From: Streptomyces musisoli
Lineage (GTDB): Bacteria > Actinomycetota > Actinomycetes > Streptomycetales > Streptomycetaceae
Length of the DNA stretch: 64,000 nucleotides
Direction of reading: 5' to 3'
Assembly: GCF_016741855.1 (NCBI RefSeq)
Contig: NZ_JAERRH010000002.1
Span: forward strand, 930,001-994,000
Shown here in pieces: positions 55,170-62,550 of the stretch; positions within the stretch are counted from its first letter, which is position 1, and each line of letters starts with the position of its first letter. The notes beneath the pieces were generated by a model. The model did not search any database. It was not told where the DNA came from and was given only the letters and a program-made list of their open reading frames with translations. Made by a program: the position numbers and the translations under genes.

Positions 55170-55211
55170 GCCGTGCCCCCATCGGGCCGGCCGGCCCGAT
55201 GGGGGCACGGC
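55170..55211. terminator. 42-bp perfect palindrome, bidirectional terminator
   Basis: The arms (55170-55190 and 55191-55211, beginning GCCGTGCCCCCATCGGGCCG) are perfectly complementary over 21 bp with no loop. They lie between the 3' ends of the convergent small-protein and TetR genes. Confidence 0.92.
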
Positions 55212-55229
55212 GCCGGAGGTGTGCGCCGC

Positions 55230-55793
55230 TCAACGGCCGGCCGGGCCCAGTACTCCTTCCACGAGCCGGCGCGCGTAGGCGGCGTCCAGCCCGTCCGGGC
55301 GGAAGAGGATGCGGTACATCAGGGGGGCGACGACGTGGTCGACGACCGTCTCGACGTCGGAAGTGTTCTCCCCGCGTTCGGTCGCGCGGGTGAGGATGAC
55401 GTCGATCTGCCCGGCGGCGTACGCGGAGCACCGGCCGGCGTTGCCGCCGTCCGGGTCGCCGAGCAGAGCGTCGCGGATGTGGGCGCGGCCGGTGGGGGAG
55501 GACATCTCGTCGAGGAACTGTTCGGCCCAGGCCGTCAGATCGGACGACAGGGCGCCGTGGTCCCCCGGTGCGGTGTCGGGCCGTAGACGCTCGACCGCGA
55601 CGTCCGACAGGAGTTCCCGGAGGTCGCCCCAGCGACGGTAGATCGTCGACGGTGTCACGCCCGCGCGCTGGGCGACCAGCGGCACCGTCAGGGCGTCGCG
55701 ACCCAGCTCGGAGACCAGCTCCCGGACGGCGGCGTGCACCGATGCCTGGACCCGGGCGCTGCGCCCACCGGGTCGCACCATCTGCCTGCTCAT
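55230..55793 (-). CDS. TetR-family regulator
   Basis: 187 residues. The N-terminal helix-turn-helix is clear (SVHAAVRELVSELGRDALTV, PLVAQRAGVTPSTIYRRWGD), followed by a helical ligand/dimer domain with the TetR_C-like LSSDLTAWAEQFLDEMSSPT. ATG at 55791-55793 with AAGGTGGG upstream; the frame start 11 codons earlier lies within an operator. It diverges from a metallo-hydrolase gene and is flanked by two or three copies of a 24-base element, so it probably represses both genes. Confidence 0.92.
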   Translation of the reverse strand: MSRQMVRPGGRSARVQASVHAAVRELVSELGRDALTVPLVAQRAGVTPSTIYRRWGDLRELLSDVAVERLRPDTAPGDHGALSSDLTAWAEQFLDEMSSPTGRAHIRDALLGDPDGGNAGRCSAYAAGQIDVILTRATERGENTSDVETVVDHVVAPLMYRILFRPDGLDAAYARRLVEGVLGPAGR

Positions 55794-55802
55794 ATCACCC
55801 AC

Positions 55803-55923
55803 CTTAAAGCCAAGTCGTTGCGTCAAGCGGGCCGCGACTGAGGAGAATCGGCGCGCTTAAAGCTAACTGATTGCGTTAGGTGACTGGAGGAACTAGGCTG
55901 CCTAAGGCAAAGAGTTTGCGTTT
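55803..55923. promoter_or_regulatory. Two to three copies of a TetR operator element
   Basis: CTTAAAGCCAAGTCGTTGCG (start 55803) and CTTAAAGCTAACTGATTGCG (start 55856) align over 24 bases; a weaker third copy (GGCAAAGAGTTTGCG) lies at about 55905-55920. Each contains the dyad AAGC-x-AA...TTGC. One copy is at the TetR promoter, the others at the hydrolase promoter. Confidence 0.8.
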
Positions 55924-55970
55924 GGTGTCAGGAACGCCGCATCCCGAAGACCAGAGGAGCCGAACCGAGC

Positions 55971-56885
55971 ATGGGTACCGCCCCGGCCGTCGACCCGACC
56001 GCGATTCCCGTCTGGAACGTGGGTGACGTCGCCGTACACCGCGTCGACGAGATCCCTTTGCCCGCCGCCACCGGACCGTGGCTGCTGCCGGATGCCACCC
56101 CCGACGTCGTCGCGGAGCAGGAATGGCTGCGTCCCTGCTTCGCCGATGACGACGGCGTCCTGCACATCGACAGCCACAGCTTCGCGTTCACCCTGGGCGG
56201 CCTGCGCATCCTGGTGGACACCGGCATCGGAAACGGCAAGGAGCGGGCCAATCCCGCCTGGCACGACCTGAACACCGGCTTCCTCCAGCGCCTCACCGCC
56301 GCCGGATTCCCCCCGGACTCGGTCGACCTGGTGATCCTCACCCACCTGCACGCCGACCACGTCGGCTGGAACACCCGTGAAGCGGACGGCGAATGGGTGC
56401 CCACCTTCCCCAACGCCCGCTACGTCACCTCCCGAGCCGAGCGGCAGTTCTGGGCCGGATACGACTTGGAGGAAGCGCGCGAGCAGATGTTCCGGGACTC
56501 CGTGATCCCGGTGGAGGAGGCGGGACTGCTCGACCTCGTCGACGTCCCCGCCGGGGGCGTCGACATCGTCCCGGGGCTGCGCCTGCTCCCCACTCCCGGT
56601 CACACCCCCGGCCATGTCGCCGTCGCCCTCACCAGCCGCGGCCGGACCGCCGTGATCACCGGCGACTGCGTGCACCACCCCGTGCAGTTCGCCCACCCCG
56701 GCATCGGCGCCTGTGTCGACATCGACCCCGAACGGTCCGAGGCTTCGCGCCGGGCGCTGCTCGACTCGCTGGCCGGCACGGAGGCCCTCGTCCTGGGCAC
56801 CCACTTCGCACCGCCCACGGCGGGCCGAGTCGTCTCCCACGAGGGCGCCTACCGGCTCGTACCCGTCCCCGCCGACGCGTGCTGA
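55971..56885 (+). CDS. Metallo-beta-lactamase-fold hydrolase
   Basis: 304 residues. Zinc motif LTHLHADHVGWNT (H-x-H-x-D-H), then LLPTPGHTPGHVAVAL, the bridging Asp in ITGDCVHHPVQF, and the last His in LGTHFAPPTA: the full MBL set. DTGIGNGKERANPAWHD is typical of the branch that includes quorum-quenching lactonases and similar esterases. The substrate is unknown. ATG with GAGGAGCC upstream. It is divergent from the TetR gene, which likely induces it in response to its substrate. Confidence 0.92.
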   Translation: MGTAPAVDPTAIPVWNVGDVAVHRVDEIPLPAATGPWLLPDATPDVVAEQEWLRPCFADDDGVLHIDSHSFAFTLGGLRILVDTGIGNGKERANPAWHDLNTGFLQRLTAAGFPPDSVDLVILTHLHADHVGWNTREADGEWVPTFPNARYVTSRAERQFWAGYDLEEAREQMFRDSVIPVEEAGLLDLVDVPAGGVDIVPGLRLLPTPGHTPGHVAVALTSRGRTAVITGDCVHHPVQFAHPGIGACVDIDPERSEASRRALLDSLAGTEALVLGTHFAPPTAGRVVSHEGAYRLVPVPADAC

Positions 56886-57048
56886 TCCGGCGCGTCCCCT
56901 TGGGTCCGCGGAGGGCAGGGCCCCGCACCTGATCCACGGCGCGGCGAGTGTTCGGCGCGTTGTTCCCGTCACTCCCTGAGCGACGCACGTGTGCGGTGCG
57001 GCCCGGGCCGACGGCCCGGACCGCACTCCGGAGGTCGCTCCCATCAAT

Positions 57049-57069
57049 CTGGTCCAACCAGTTGACCAG
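57049..57069. promoter_or_regulatory. GntR/FadR-type operator
   Basis: TGGTCCAACCA (57050-57060) fits the FadR-subfamily consensus TNGTNNNACNA exactly. It lies within a wider CTGGTC...GACCAG repeat (57049-57069), about 30 bases before the GntR gene start. Autoregulation is likely. Confidence 0.75.
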
Positions 57070-57097
57070 TGGGTCGCCGTCGTCCACCCTCTGCGTC

Positions 57098-57808
57098 ATG
57101 ACTCAGCGACCCGTCCGGCGAGAGGCGGTCTCCGACCAGCTCTTCGCCCTGTTGCGCGACAGGATCCTCGGGGGCGCGCTGCCGCCCGGCTCCGCCCTCA
57201 CCGCCGAACGCGACCTGGCCGCCGAGTTCGGGGTGAACCGGCACGCCGTCCGGGAGGCCGTCAAACGGCTCCAGCAGGCCAGGCTGGTCGAGGTCAGCCA
57301 CGGTGGGCGCACCCTCGTCCTGGACTGGCGGCACACCGCCGGTCTCGACCTCGCCGTGGGGATCGCCGCCGCCGACGGTGGCCCGTCGGTGCAGGACCTG
57401 ACCCGGGACGCTCTGGAGATGCGGGCGTGCATCGGCGCCGACGCGGCCCGCCTGTGCGCGCTGCGGCGCTCCGACTCCACCGCCGCACAGATCGTCCAGG
57501 CCGCCGACCGGTACGCCCGCAGCGGCCCCGACCTCGCCGCACTCGGCGAGGCGGACGTCGCCTGGTGGCGGCTGATCGTGGAGGGTTCCGGGAACCTCGC
57601 CTACCTGCTGGCCTTCAACAGCCTGGTGGGCGGTACGCTCCCGGTCGCCGACGTGCCGAACGACCTGCGCACCGCCGAACTCCTCGACGTCGAGGCCCAC
57701 CTGCGGCTCGCGGCACACATCGAGGCACACGAGGCAGAGGCGGCCGAGCGGCTCGGTCGCGAACTGCTGTCCCGCAGCGTGCCCGCGGTCCCGAAGGCGG
57801 TGCGCTGA
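57098..57808 (+). CDS. GntR-family regulator, FadR/FCD type
   Basis: 236 residues. Winged helix with AVSDQLFALLRDRILGGALP, LTAERDLAAEFGVNRHAVRE and AVKRLQQARLVEVSHGGRT, then an all-helical FCD-like domain (LTRDALEMRACIGADAARLC, DLAALGEADVAWWRLIVEGS, EAHLRLAAHIEAHEAEAAER). The ATG (57098) is 30 bases past the operator; an upstream extension of the frame is not coding-like. Its stop is one base from the desaturase start, so the two are one operon and the regulator probably responds to a lipid. Confidence 0.92.
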   Translation: MTQRPVRREAVSDQLFALLRDRILGGALPPGSALTAERDLAAEFGVNRHAVREAVKRLQQARLVEVSHGGRTLVLDWRHTAGLDLAVGIAAADGGPSVQDLTRDALEMRACIGADAARLCALRRSDSTAAQIVQAADRYARSGPDLAALGEADVAWWRLIVEGSGNLAYLLAFNSLVGGTLPVADVPNDLRTAELLDVEAHLRLAAHIEAHEAEAAERLGRELLSRSVPAVPKAVR

Positions 57809-57809
57809 G

Positions 57810-58643
57810 ATGATCCCGGCCGTGGTCTACGCGATACCGGCGTTCGTGCTCCTGGTCGTCGTCGAGGCGCTGTCCTACCGCTTCCTCCCGGACGACGACG
57901 AACGCGGCTACGAACTGCGCGACACCGTGACCAGCATGTCGATGGGTGCCGGCAGCCAGGTCGTCGCGGTGCCGTGGAAGGCCGCGACGATCCTTCTGTA
58001 CGCGGTCCTCTTCACCGCCGCCCCCTGGCACCTCTCTCCGGCCTCCGGCTGGACCTGGGTGCTGCTGTTCTTCGCCGACGACCTCGCCTACTACGCCTTC
58101 CACCGGGCCCACCACCGGGTGCGGGTGCTCTGGGCGAGCCACGTGGTCCACCACTCCAGCGTGCGCTTCAACCTCTCCACCGCCCTGCGCCAGAGCTGGA
58201 CGCCCATGACCGGCCTGCCCTTCTGGCTGCCGCTCGCACTGCTCGGCGTCCCGCCGTGGATGATCCTGCTCCAGCAGGCCGTCAGCCTCGTCTACCAGTT
58301 CTTCCTGCACACCGAACGCGTGGACAAGCTGTGGCGGCCGGTGGAGTGGGTCTTCAACACCCCCTCCCACCACCGCGTCCACCACGGTTCCAACGACGTC
58401 TACCTGGACCGCAACTACGGCGGCATCCTCATCGTCTGGGACCGGCTCTTCGGCACGTTCGAACCCGAGGGCGAGCGCGTGCGGTACGGCCTGACCAAGA
58501 ACATCGACACGTACAACCCGCTGCGGGTGGCGTTCCACGAGTTCGCCGCGGCCTGGCACGACGTCCGCGCGGCACGACGCTGGCGCGACCGCGCCGGATA
58601 CCTGTTCGGGCCGCCCGGCTGGACGCCCCGGACGCAGGGCTGA
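57810..58643 (+). CDS. Sterol desaturase / fatty acid hydroxylase family protein
   Basis: 277 residues, integral membrane di-iron enzyme. The eight-histidine pattern is seen as YYAFHRAHHRVR, ASHVVHHSSVRFN, FLHTERV and PSHHRVHHGSNDVYLDRNYG. Membrane helices at the start (VVYAIPAFVLLVVVEALSY) and near 55-95 and 140-165 complete the fold. The family hydroxylates or desaturates lipids. In the operon with the FadR-type regulator it may modify a fatty acyl or hopanoid/carotenoid lipid; the exact substrate is unknown. ATG with GCGCTGAG upstream, weak, consistent with coupling. Confidence 0.92.
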   Translation: MIPAVVYAIPAFVLLVVVEALSYRFLPDDDERGYELRDTVTSMSMGAGSQVVAVPWKAATILLYAVLFTAAPWHLSPASGWTWVLLFFADDLAYYAFHRAHHRVRVLWASHVVHHSSVRFNLSTALRQSWTPMTGLPFWLPLALLGVPPWMILLQQAVSLVYQFFLHTERVDKLWRPVEWVFNTPSHHRVHHGSNDVYLDRNYGGILIVWDRLFGTFEPEGERVRYGLTKNIDTYNPLRVAFHEFAAAWHDVRAARRWRDRAGYLFGPPGWTPRTQG

Positions 58644-58659
58644 CACGCGGGACGAGGCG

Positions 58660-59397
58660 CTAGCGGTGCTCCGGGTTCTCGTAGTCGTGGCGGCAGCCGG
58701 CGTCCCAGGCGGTGCGCTGGTTGCCGTACGCGGGAATGCCGCCCAGGTCCTTCAACGCCCGGGCCAGGTGCAGCAGGTTCCAGGTCATGAAGGTGGTGTT
58801 GCGGTTGGTGAAGTCGTTCTCCGGCCCGCCCGATCCGGGATCGAGGTACGACGGGCCGGGCCCCGCCTCGCCGATCCACCCGGCGTCCGCCTGGGGAGGG
58901 ATGGTGTAGCCCAGGTGCTGCAGGCTGTAGAGGACGTTCATGGCACAGTGCTTCACCCCGTCCTCGTTGCCGGTGACGAGACAGCCGCCGACCCGGCCGT
59001 AGTAGGCGTACTGACCGGCGTCGTTGAGCAGGCTGGAGCAGGCGTACAGCCGCTCGATCACCCGCTTCGTCACGGAGCTGTTGTCACCCAGCCAGATGGG
59101 ACCGGCCAGCACCAGGATGTCGGCCGCCATGACCTGCCGGTACAGGTCCGGCCACGCGTCCGTCTCCCAGCCGTGCTCCCTCATGTCGGGCCATACGCCG
59201 GTCGCGATGTCGTGGTCCACCGCCCGTACGACCTCGACGCGCACCCCCTGCGCGTCCATGATGGCGGTGCTCCGGTCGATCAGTCCCTGTGTGTTGCTCG
59301 TCTCCGGCGAGCGCTTGAGGGTGCAGTTGATCACCAGGGCTCGCAGGTCGTCGTACTGAGCGGGCGGGGCGTCCGCGGCGGGCGACGAAGCGGTCAC
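58660..59397 (-). CDS. NADPH-dependent FMN reductase/flavodoxin-like protein
   Basis: 245 residues with a flavodoxin-like fold. LRALVINCTLKRSPETSNTQ (phosphate-binding loop), ADILVLAGPIWLGDNSSVTK (FMN ring loop), YAYYGRVGGCLVTGNEDGVK (second flavin loop) and MNVLYSLQHLGYTIP are the family pattern (NAD(P)H:FMN/quinone oxidoreductases). GTG at 59395-59397 has GGGAGGAT immediately upstream and begins VTASSPAADAPPAQYDDLRA. The longer frame contains the tandem repeat at 59585 and is unlikely to be coding. It is convergent with the desaturase gene. Confidence 0.9.
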   Translation of the reverse strand: MTASSPAADAPPAQYDDLRALVINCTLKRSPETSNTQGLIDRSTAIMDAQGVRVEVVRAVDHDIATGVWPDMREHGWETDAWPDLYRQVMAADILVLAGPIWLGDNSSVTKRVIERLYACSSLLNDAGQYAYYGRVGGCLVTGNEDGVKHCAMNVLYSLQHLGYTIPPQADAGWIGEAGPGPSYLDPGSGGPENDFTNRNTTFMTWNLLHLARALKDLGGIPAYGNQRTAWDAGCRHDYENPEHR

Positions 59398-59584
59398 ACG
59401 ATCCTCCCAGAGCCTTGCCGGCACCTGGTGGGCGGCGGCGCGTCCGTATCCAGCGTGCGGGCCGGCCGTGGCAGGCGCCATCACGGCACCTCCGAATGGC
59501 TGGGACGGCGGCCGTCGCCGGTCACCGTCCCCCTGCGGCGGAGCCCATCGCTTCGGCATCGCCGGAACGAGCGTCCGTGCCGCC

Positions 59585-59686
59585 GGCCTCCAGGAACCGT
59601 CGGCGTCCACGATCCGCCGGCCTCCAGGATCCGCCGGCCTCCAGGATTCGCCGGCCTCCAGGATTCGCCGGCGTCCGCGATCCGCC
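59585..59686. repeat. Six 17-bp tandem units
   Basis: GGCCTCCAGGATCCGCC and variants at 59585, 59602, 59619, 59636, 59653 and 59670 (end 59686), upstream of the flavin reductase and downstream of the propeller-protein gene, both leftward. Units three to five differ by at most one base. The purpose is unknown. Confidence 0.92.
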
Positions 59687-59752
59687 GGCCCGGAGTGGCC
59701 TTGAACTCGCGGCGGTTCAAGGCCGTCCGGGGCGTTCACGCCGAGGGGTACA

Positions 59753-60745
59753 TCAGGGGCGCCAGTCCGCCTCCATGTCGTGGGAGTCGGTCTTGGTGAG
59801 CTTCGTCAGTCCGGTGCCGTCCGCGCGGACCAGGTAGAGGTGCTCGGGGTCCGCGTCGTCGCCACCGCCCCGGGTGAAGACCAGACGGCGGCCGTCCGGG
59901 GACCACGAGGGGTACTTGTCGTTGTAGCGGGCCGAGGTGATGCGGTGCACCCCGGTGCCGTCGGGACGGACGACGTAGAGGTGGGCGAAGCCCGTGGAGT
60001 CCACGCGGCTGAAGACGATCCGGTTGCCGTGCGACCAGTCGGGCGTCCAGTCGTGGGAGCCCGAACCGGTGACCGCCGTCTGGGCCAGGGTGGACAGCAG
60101 GATCCGCATCACCCTGCTGTGTCCGCTCGCGTCCGCGCGGTTGAACGCCAGGTACTTGCCGTCCGGGGACCACGTCGGATGGAGGTCGTCCGCCGCGGTG
60201 TGGGTGAGCCGGGTGGCGGGGGTGCCGTCGATGTCGGCCACGTAGATCTCGCGCTGGGTGCCGACCGGCTTGGCGTAGGCGATCCGCTTGCCGTCGGGGG
60301 ACCACGCGGGGTCGGAGGCGCCCTTGGTGCCGGGGACGGCCTTCAGGTCGCCCCCCGAGGTCTTCATCGTCCAGATGCCGTCGATGGCGCCACCTGATCC
60401 GTAGCGGACGAAGGCCACCCGCTTGCCGTCCGGCGACCAGCTGGGCATCACGTCGCTGACGGTGGCGGTGTGCGTGAGCTTGACGGGCGTGCCGCCGCCG
60501 GCGGAGATCGCGTAGAGGTCTTCGACGGGCGCCGCCGCGGTGTAGCGGGCGAAGACGATCGGATGGTCCGTCGCCGCTCCCGCGTTCCCCGCGGTGTCGA
60601 GCGTCAGCGGCGCGGCCATGGCGAGCGCGCCGGCGATGATCGCCGCCCGGCGGCGCCGTGTCGTGCCGCCTGCGCCGGTCCTGCCGCTTCTTCGCGCCCG
60701 CCCGGCGGTTCCGCCGTCGCCGGTGCGGTGGTGTCGGTGTGTCAA
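59753..60745 (-). CDS. Secreted TolB/WD40-like beta-propeller protein
   Basis: 330 residues. A basic N-terminus and hydrophobic segment (RAAIIAGALAMAAPLTLDTA, cleavage near GNAGAA) suggest export. The rest is five to six PD40 blades, each with the W-S-P-D-G-K-x-I/L-A-F signature: MPSWSPDGKRVAFVRYG, PAWSPDGKRIAYAK, PTWSPDGKYLAFNR, PDWSHGNRIVFSR, PSWSPDGRRLVFTR. No catalytic domain follows; such proteins bind peptides or ligands outside the cell. The TTG start follows GGGGGGCACC. A final ADWRP shows the last blade is complete. Confidence 0.88.
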   Translation of the reverse strand: MTHRHHRTGDGGTAGRARRSGRTGAGGTTRRRRAAIIAGALAMAAPLTLDTAGNAGAATDHPIVFARYTAAAPVEDLYAISAGGGTPVKLTHTATVSDVMPSWSPDGKRVAFVRYGSGGAIDGIWTMKTSGGDLKAVPGTKGASDPAWSPDGKRIAYAKPVGTQREIYVADIDGTPATRLTHTAADDLHPTWSPDGKYLAFNRADASGHSRVMRILLSTLAQTAVTGSGSHDWTPDWSHGNRIVFSRVDSTGFAHLYVVRPDGTGVHRITSARYNDKYPSWSPDGRRLVFTRGGGDDADPEHLYLVRADGTGLTKLTKTDSHDMEADWRP

Positions 60746-60913
60746 GGTGCCCCCCGATTCCTGCCCGCGGCCCGCTGCGGGCCGCTCCGGCGGGTAAACA
60801 TCCCACCCGGAGGGGCTCCGGGGAAGCGGCGGAACCCGGCCGTACGAGCTCTGTGACGTGTTCCGTACGCCGCTGTCACACGCGGTGCGGTGCGGACCCG
60901 CGGTGATCCCGGA

Positions 60914-61459
60914 TCAGGGTGTCCCGGCCATGAAGTCGGCGACCAGCTCCGCAGGATTGGCGCTCGAGGTCAGCTCGAACATCGTGTCCGGGTCGAACAT
61001 GTCGTAGAGGACCACCGGGACCGGCCGTCCCAGCACCTCCACGATCCGGCCGCTCTCGTGGAGGTGTCCGGCCGTCGCGACGCACACCTCGTAGAACCAC
61101 TCGACCAGCCGTTCGTCGCGACCGTCCGGCTCGTCGTCGTCCTCGTACCAGAGCCCCCGGGACTCGGCCTCCCGCCGGTGCGACCGCGCGCCGTCGGGAT
61201 CACGCCCGACGATCCTCACCCCTTCGAGCCCCGTCTCCGGGAAGAACGCGTAACTCCAGCGCGCCTCCCAGGCGTCCGGCGTCTGCCGCGCCGACAGCGT
61301 GGCGTCGGCCTCGGTCGTGTAGCCGATCGCCAGGTACGGAAACCGCGGATCCTGATCGACGCTGTCGATGCGGAACGTCACCGCGTGGATCCCGCTGTCC
61401 GCCGGGAATCCCCCGACGACCTCGCGGGCGACCCGTTCCACATGTTCCTGAAACGTCAT
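60914..61459 (-). CDS. DUF4303-like hypothetical protein
   Basis: 181 residues. MTFQEHVERVAREVVGGFPA is followed by HAVTFRIDSVDQDPRFPYLA, IGYTTEADA and WSYAFFPETGLEGVRIVG, then a helical C-terminus (WFYEVCVATAGHLHESGRIV). The order fits DUF4303-type proteins (linked in some genomes to toxin immunity), though the match is by pattern only. ATG with GAGGGGCTC upstream; the longer upstream frame runs under the next gene and is not coding. Its neighbours are unrelated. Confidence 0.7.
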   Translation of the reverse strand: MTFQEHVERVAREVVGGFPADSGIHAVTFRIDSVDQDPRFPYLAIGYTTEADATLSARQTPDAWEARWSYAFFPETGLEGVRIVGRDPDGARSHRREAESRGLWYEDDDEPDGRDERLVEWFYEVCVATAGHLHESGRIVEVLGRPVPVVLYDMFDPDTMFELTSSANPAELVADFMAGTP

Positions 61460-61515
61460 GTGAGCCCCTCCTCGACCAGGTCGGAGATCATAGACGCAGC
61501 CGCCGCCCGGGCCCG

Positions 61516-62103
61516 CTACGGTTCCAGGTCGGTCGCGAGGCGGGCGTGCAGATGACAGTCGCGGAAGGCGTCCCGGCGGCCCTCCTCCCACATCGCGCCG
61601 CGCAGCGTCCCCTCGTAGCGGAAACCGCACCGCTCGGCGACCTTGCACGACGCCTCGTGACCGACGGCGTGGTCGAGTTCCAGGCGGTGCAGGCGCAGTC
61701 CGCTGAACACCCAGCGGGCGGTCAGCGTCAGGGCGCGGGTGGCGACACCCTGGCCGCGTGCCTCGGGCAGTACCCAGTAGCCGATGGAGGCCGACCGCAT
61801 CGCGCGGTCGATCCGGGCGATGCCGACGTGTCCCAGCGGTGTGCCGCTGTCGGCGTCCTCCACGCAGAACGACGCGCCGGTCCCGGCGTCGGCAGCCTCG
61901 GCCTTGCCGTGCAGGGTGGCGCGGGCGGCCGTCAGATCCGTGACGGGACGCAGCGGAGTGTTCCAGCGCAGGAACTCCGGGTCGGAGCAGCCCCGGAGGA
62001 ACGTTTCGACATCGGCCTCGTCGGCAGGGTTCCACCGACGGAGCCGCAGGCCGCGGCCGCGTATGGGCGGGGTGAGGGTGGGCGTGGGGGTCTCCTGTGT
62101 CAT
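61516..62103 (-). CDS. GNAT-family N-acetyltransferase (RimJ/RimL-like)
   Basis: 195 residues. GRGLRLRRWNPADEADVETF at the start, then GHVGIARIDRAMRSASIGYW, the acetyl-CoA loop EARGQGVATRALTLTARWVF, HRLELDHAVGHEASCKVAER and CGFRYEGTLRGAMWEEGRRD. The G-x-L-R-G-A/-W-x-x-G-R-x-D ending is typical of ribosomal-protein alanine acetyltransferase relatives. The ATG at 62101-62103 has no obvious ribosome site; a TTG five codons upstream is an alternative. Its start is five bases from the stop of a peroxidase remnant on the same strand. Confidence 0.88.
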   Translation of the reverse strand: MTQETPTPTLTPPIRGRGLRLRRWNPADEADVETFLRGCSDPEFLRWNTPLRPVTDLTAARATLHGKAEAADAGTGASFCVEDADSGTPLGHVGIARIDRAMRSASIGYWVLPEARGQGVATRALTLTARWVFSGLRLHRLELDHAVGHEASCKVAERCGFRYEGTLRGAMWEEGRRDAFRDCHLHARLATDLEP

Positions 62104-62107
62104 TCGG

Positions 62108-62422
62108 TCATTGAACAACAGGGGGTGGGGCGGACGGCTGGAATTTCGCGGAGGCGGAGCGCCGGGGGCCGCCGCCGAAGAACACCCCGTCGTTGATCCG
62201 TTCCGACTGTACGAACTCGAACCGGCGGCCAGGGTGCGCGCCGACGAACGCGAACATCAGGCCGCGGTCCGCGCCGTCGTCCTCCAGGACCCCGTCGGGC
62301 AGGGGCGGCCCGTAGACGCCGCCGCGCCTGATCATGCGGTGCAGACGCACCTCGCCGGCCACCCCGAGCATCTCGGACAGAGCGCTCTTGACCCGCGGCG
62401 CCTTCTTGAGCGGACCGTCGTT
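62108..62422 (-). pseudogene. C-terminal remnant of a DyP-type peroxidase
   Basis: The frame ends with LHRMIRRGGVYGPPLPDGVL, EDDGADRGLMFAFVGAHPGR and RFEFVQSERINDGVFFGGGP. This is the conserved C-terminal region of DyP-type peroxidases (H-R-x-x-R-R-G-x-x-Y-G...D-R-G-L-x-F...R-x-F-E-F-V-Q). The distal D-x-x-R-G and proximal haem His parts are absent, and a TGA at 62423-62425 closes the frame upstream. It is a truncated gene of about 105 codons. Confidence 0.7.
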
Positions 62423-62550
62423 TCACTCGTTCGTCGATTGCGCTTCCGGTCGAATCCGCCCGGCGCCGTGAAGCTCTGCGGTGGCCAGGTACCCGGTGCC
62501 GGAGTAGACCGGAAGAGCACTGTCCTTCGGAGCGCGAAGGAGGCGACTCG

